A stretch of DNA of 7,232 nt from an uncultured Clostridium sp. (GTDB taxonomy: Bacteria; Bacillota; Clostridia; Peptostreptococcales; Peptostreptococcaceae), in NCBI GenBank assembly GCA_900550335.1, contig URRU01000086.1:1-7232 (forward strand), read 5' to 3'. A program made the translations under genes and the position numbers. Every line of letters begins with the position of its first letter. The stretch's first letter is position 1. Positions 6,327 through 7,232 of this stretch are shown in pieces. The notes under the pieces were generated by a model, which saw nothing but the letters and a program-made list of their open reading frames with translations, did not search any database and had not been told where the DNA came from.

Positions 6327-6331
6327 CAAGA

Positions 6332-7204
6332 ATGGTATATAATCTCCGAGGATTATTTAAATTAAAAGATATTCTTGCTGCTATCAATTTTCCAAAATCA
6401 ACATATATGTATTGGCAAAAGAGATTTAACAGAAAAAATAAAGACCAGGAAATAGAACAGTTAATATTAGAAATTAGAGCTCAGCATAAAGACTATGGAT
6501 ATAAACGTATACATCGGGAACTTAGAAAAACTATGGTTGTTAACATAAAAAAAGTACATAGAATAGTAAAAAAATTAGGTCTACAGGTAAAATCCTTTTC
6601 AAGAAAAAGTCGTAAATATAACTCATATAAAGGTAATGTAGGTAAAACTGCAAAGAATAGATTTAGACAGAAATTTTATACAAGTGTTCCTCATCAAAAG
6701 ATAGCAACTGATACTTCAGAGTTTAAGTATTATGAAAAAGGAAAAAATGGCGAAGCTATAGTAAAAAAACTCTATCTTGATGCGTTTATGGATATGTATA
6801 ATAGTGAAATATTAAGTTTTAGTATATCCGAAAGACCAACTGCAAATAATGTAATGTCTGCTCTAAATAAAGCTATAGAAGTGACATCCGATTGTAAGTA
6901 TAGAAGAACATTTCACTCAGATCAAGGTTGGGCATATCAGATGCATTTATATAGAAATAAGTTAAAAGAAGAACGAATTTTTCAAAGTATGTCCAGAAAA
7001 GGAAACTGCCTTGATAATGCTGTTATGGAGAACTTTTTTGGTATATTGAAACAAGAAATTTATTATGGATATGTATATAATGGCTATAACGAACTCAAAT
7101 TGGCTATTGAAAATTATATAAAATATTATAATGAGCAAAGAATTAAAGAGAAACTAGGATGGATGAGTCCTGTTCAATACAGGCTTAGCCTCTTGGCTGC
7201 ATAA
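6332..7204 (+). CDS. IS3-family DDE transposase (OrfB)
   Basis: This is the catalytic part of the transposase, 290 residues from the first ATG. Residues about 44-100 form the HTH_21-type region (starting LILEIRAQHKDYGYKRIHREL). The retroviral-integrase-like core follows, with catalytic D127 in IATDTSEF, D197 in FHSDQGWAY and E233 in DNAVMENFFGILK. The second gap is exactly 35 residues, as expected of the IS3 family D-D-35-E triad. The C-terminal YYNEQRIKEKLGWMSPVQYR is typical. No stop or gap interrupts it, so the domain appears functional. The ATG at 6332 has no convincing ribosome binding site. The frame is open back to 6266, which fits expression as a -1 frameshift fusion with the zipper segment. 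Glutamine codons are mixed (7 CAA, 6 CAG). Confidence 0.92.
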   Translation: MVYNLRGLFKLKDILAAINFPKSTYMYWQKRFNRKNKDQEIEQLILEIRAQHKDYGYKRIHRELRKTMVVNIKKVHRIVKKLGLQVKSFSRKSRKYNSYKGNVGKTAKNRFRQKFYTSVPHQKIATDTSEFKYYEKGKNGEAIVKKLYLDAFMDMYNSEILSFSISERPTANNVMSALNKAIEVTSDCKYRRTFHSDQGWAYQMHLYRNKLKEERIFQSMSRKGNCLDNAVMENFFGILKQEIYYGYVYNGYNELKLAIENYIKYYNEQRIKEKLGWMSPVQYRLSLLAA

Positions 7205-7211
7205 AAAATGC

Positions 7212-7232
7212 GTAACAGACAAAATCTGTTAC
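7212..7232 (+). terminator. Hairpin after the transposase gene, cut by the window end
   Basis: GTAACAGA (7212-7219) and TCTGTTAC (7225-7232) are exact complements around the loop CAAAA. A run of A lies just upstream (7203-7208). If the missing sequence continues with GCAT and a T-run, this is a bidirectional intrinsic terminator for the IS. The window stops at the last paired base, so the T-tract cannot be confirmed. Confidence 0.55.

Larger units (their letters stand above)
5387..7232 (+). mobile_element. IS3-family (IS150-like) insertion sequence, right end not in window
   Basis: The element carries a multi-HTH OrfA, a zipper segment and a DDE transposase in three frames, the hallmark layout of the IS3 family. 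I place the left tip at TGTAGGTACTCC (5387-5398) because IS3-family ends start with TG and the leader hairpin begins there. This edge is tentative. The transposase stop is at 7202-7204 and the window ends 28 bases later inside a hairpin, so neither the right terminal repeat nor the target duplication can be seen. Glutamine codon use is mixed (CAA and CAG), unlike the host genes, which supports transfer from another background. Confidence 0.8.

Overview
The window reads as chromosome from a low-GC Gram-positive anaerobe of the class Clostridia. The grounds are AT-rich coding DNA, strong AGGAGG-type ribosome binding sites, heavy use of AGA and ATA codons, a fused RNase PH/RdgB gene and a tig-clpP-clpX cluster. 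Peptostreptococcaceae is my best guess at family level, but the sequence alone does not settle it. A useful fingerprint is that all 41 glutamine codons in the five housekeeping genes are CAG.

Positions 48-1870 hold a two-gene unit: a fused RNase PH / XTP-dITP diphosphatase (RNA 3' end trimming plus nucleotide-pool cleaning) and, 2 bases after its stop, a YfcE/MJ0936-type metallophosphoesterase. A 183-base spacer follows with a good extended -10 promoter and an AT-rich inverted repeat. Positions 2054-5287 hold the protein quality-control cluster. Trigger factor (tig) folds nascent chains at the ribosome. The ClpP peptidase and the ClpX unfoldase together form the ClpXP protease. A perfect 12-bp hairpin lies between tig and clpP, and clpP and clpX are only 15 bases apart.

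From about 5387 to the window end lies an IS3-family (IS150-like) insertion sequence, placed just after clpX; its right end is not visible. It has three coding parts in three reading frames: a 249-residue DNA-binding OrfA built of four tandem helix-turn-helix units, a 56-residue leucine-zipper-like segment, and a 290-residue DDE transposase with an intact D-D-35-E triad. A canonical T TTA AAA slippery heptamer lies in the right frame to join the zipper segment to the transposase by -1 frameshifting. Upstream of OrfA, a hairpin with a T6 tail hides the ribosome binding site, which should keep read-through transcription from clpX from making transposase. Between clpX and this hairpin is another long hairpin, with an alternative pairing partner, of unknown origin.

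The host genes look ordinary. The observations most worth a second look are in the IS: its leader, its fourfold HTH protein and its two-step frame organisation.
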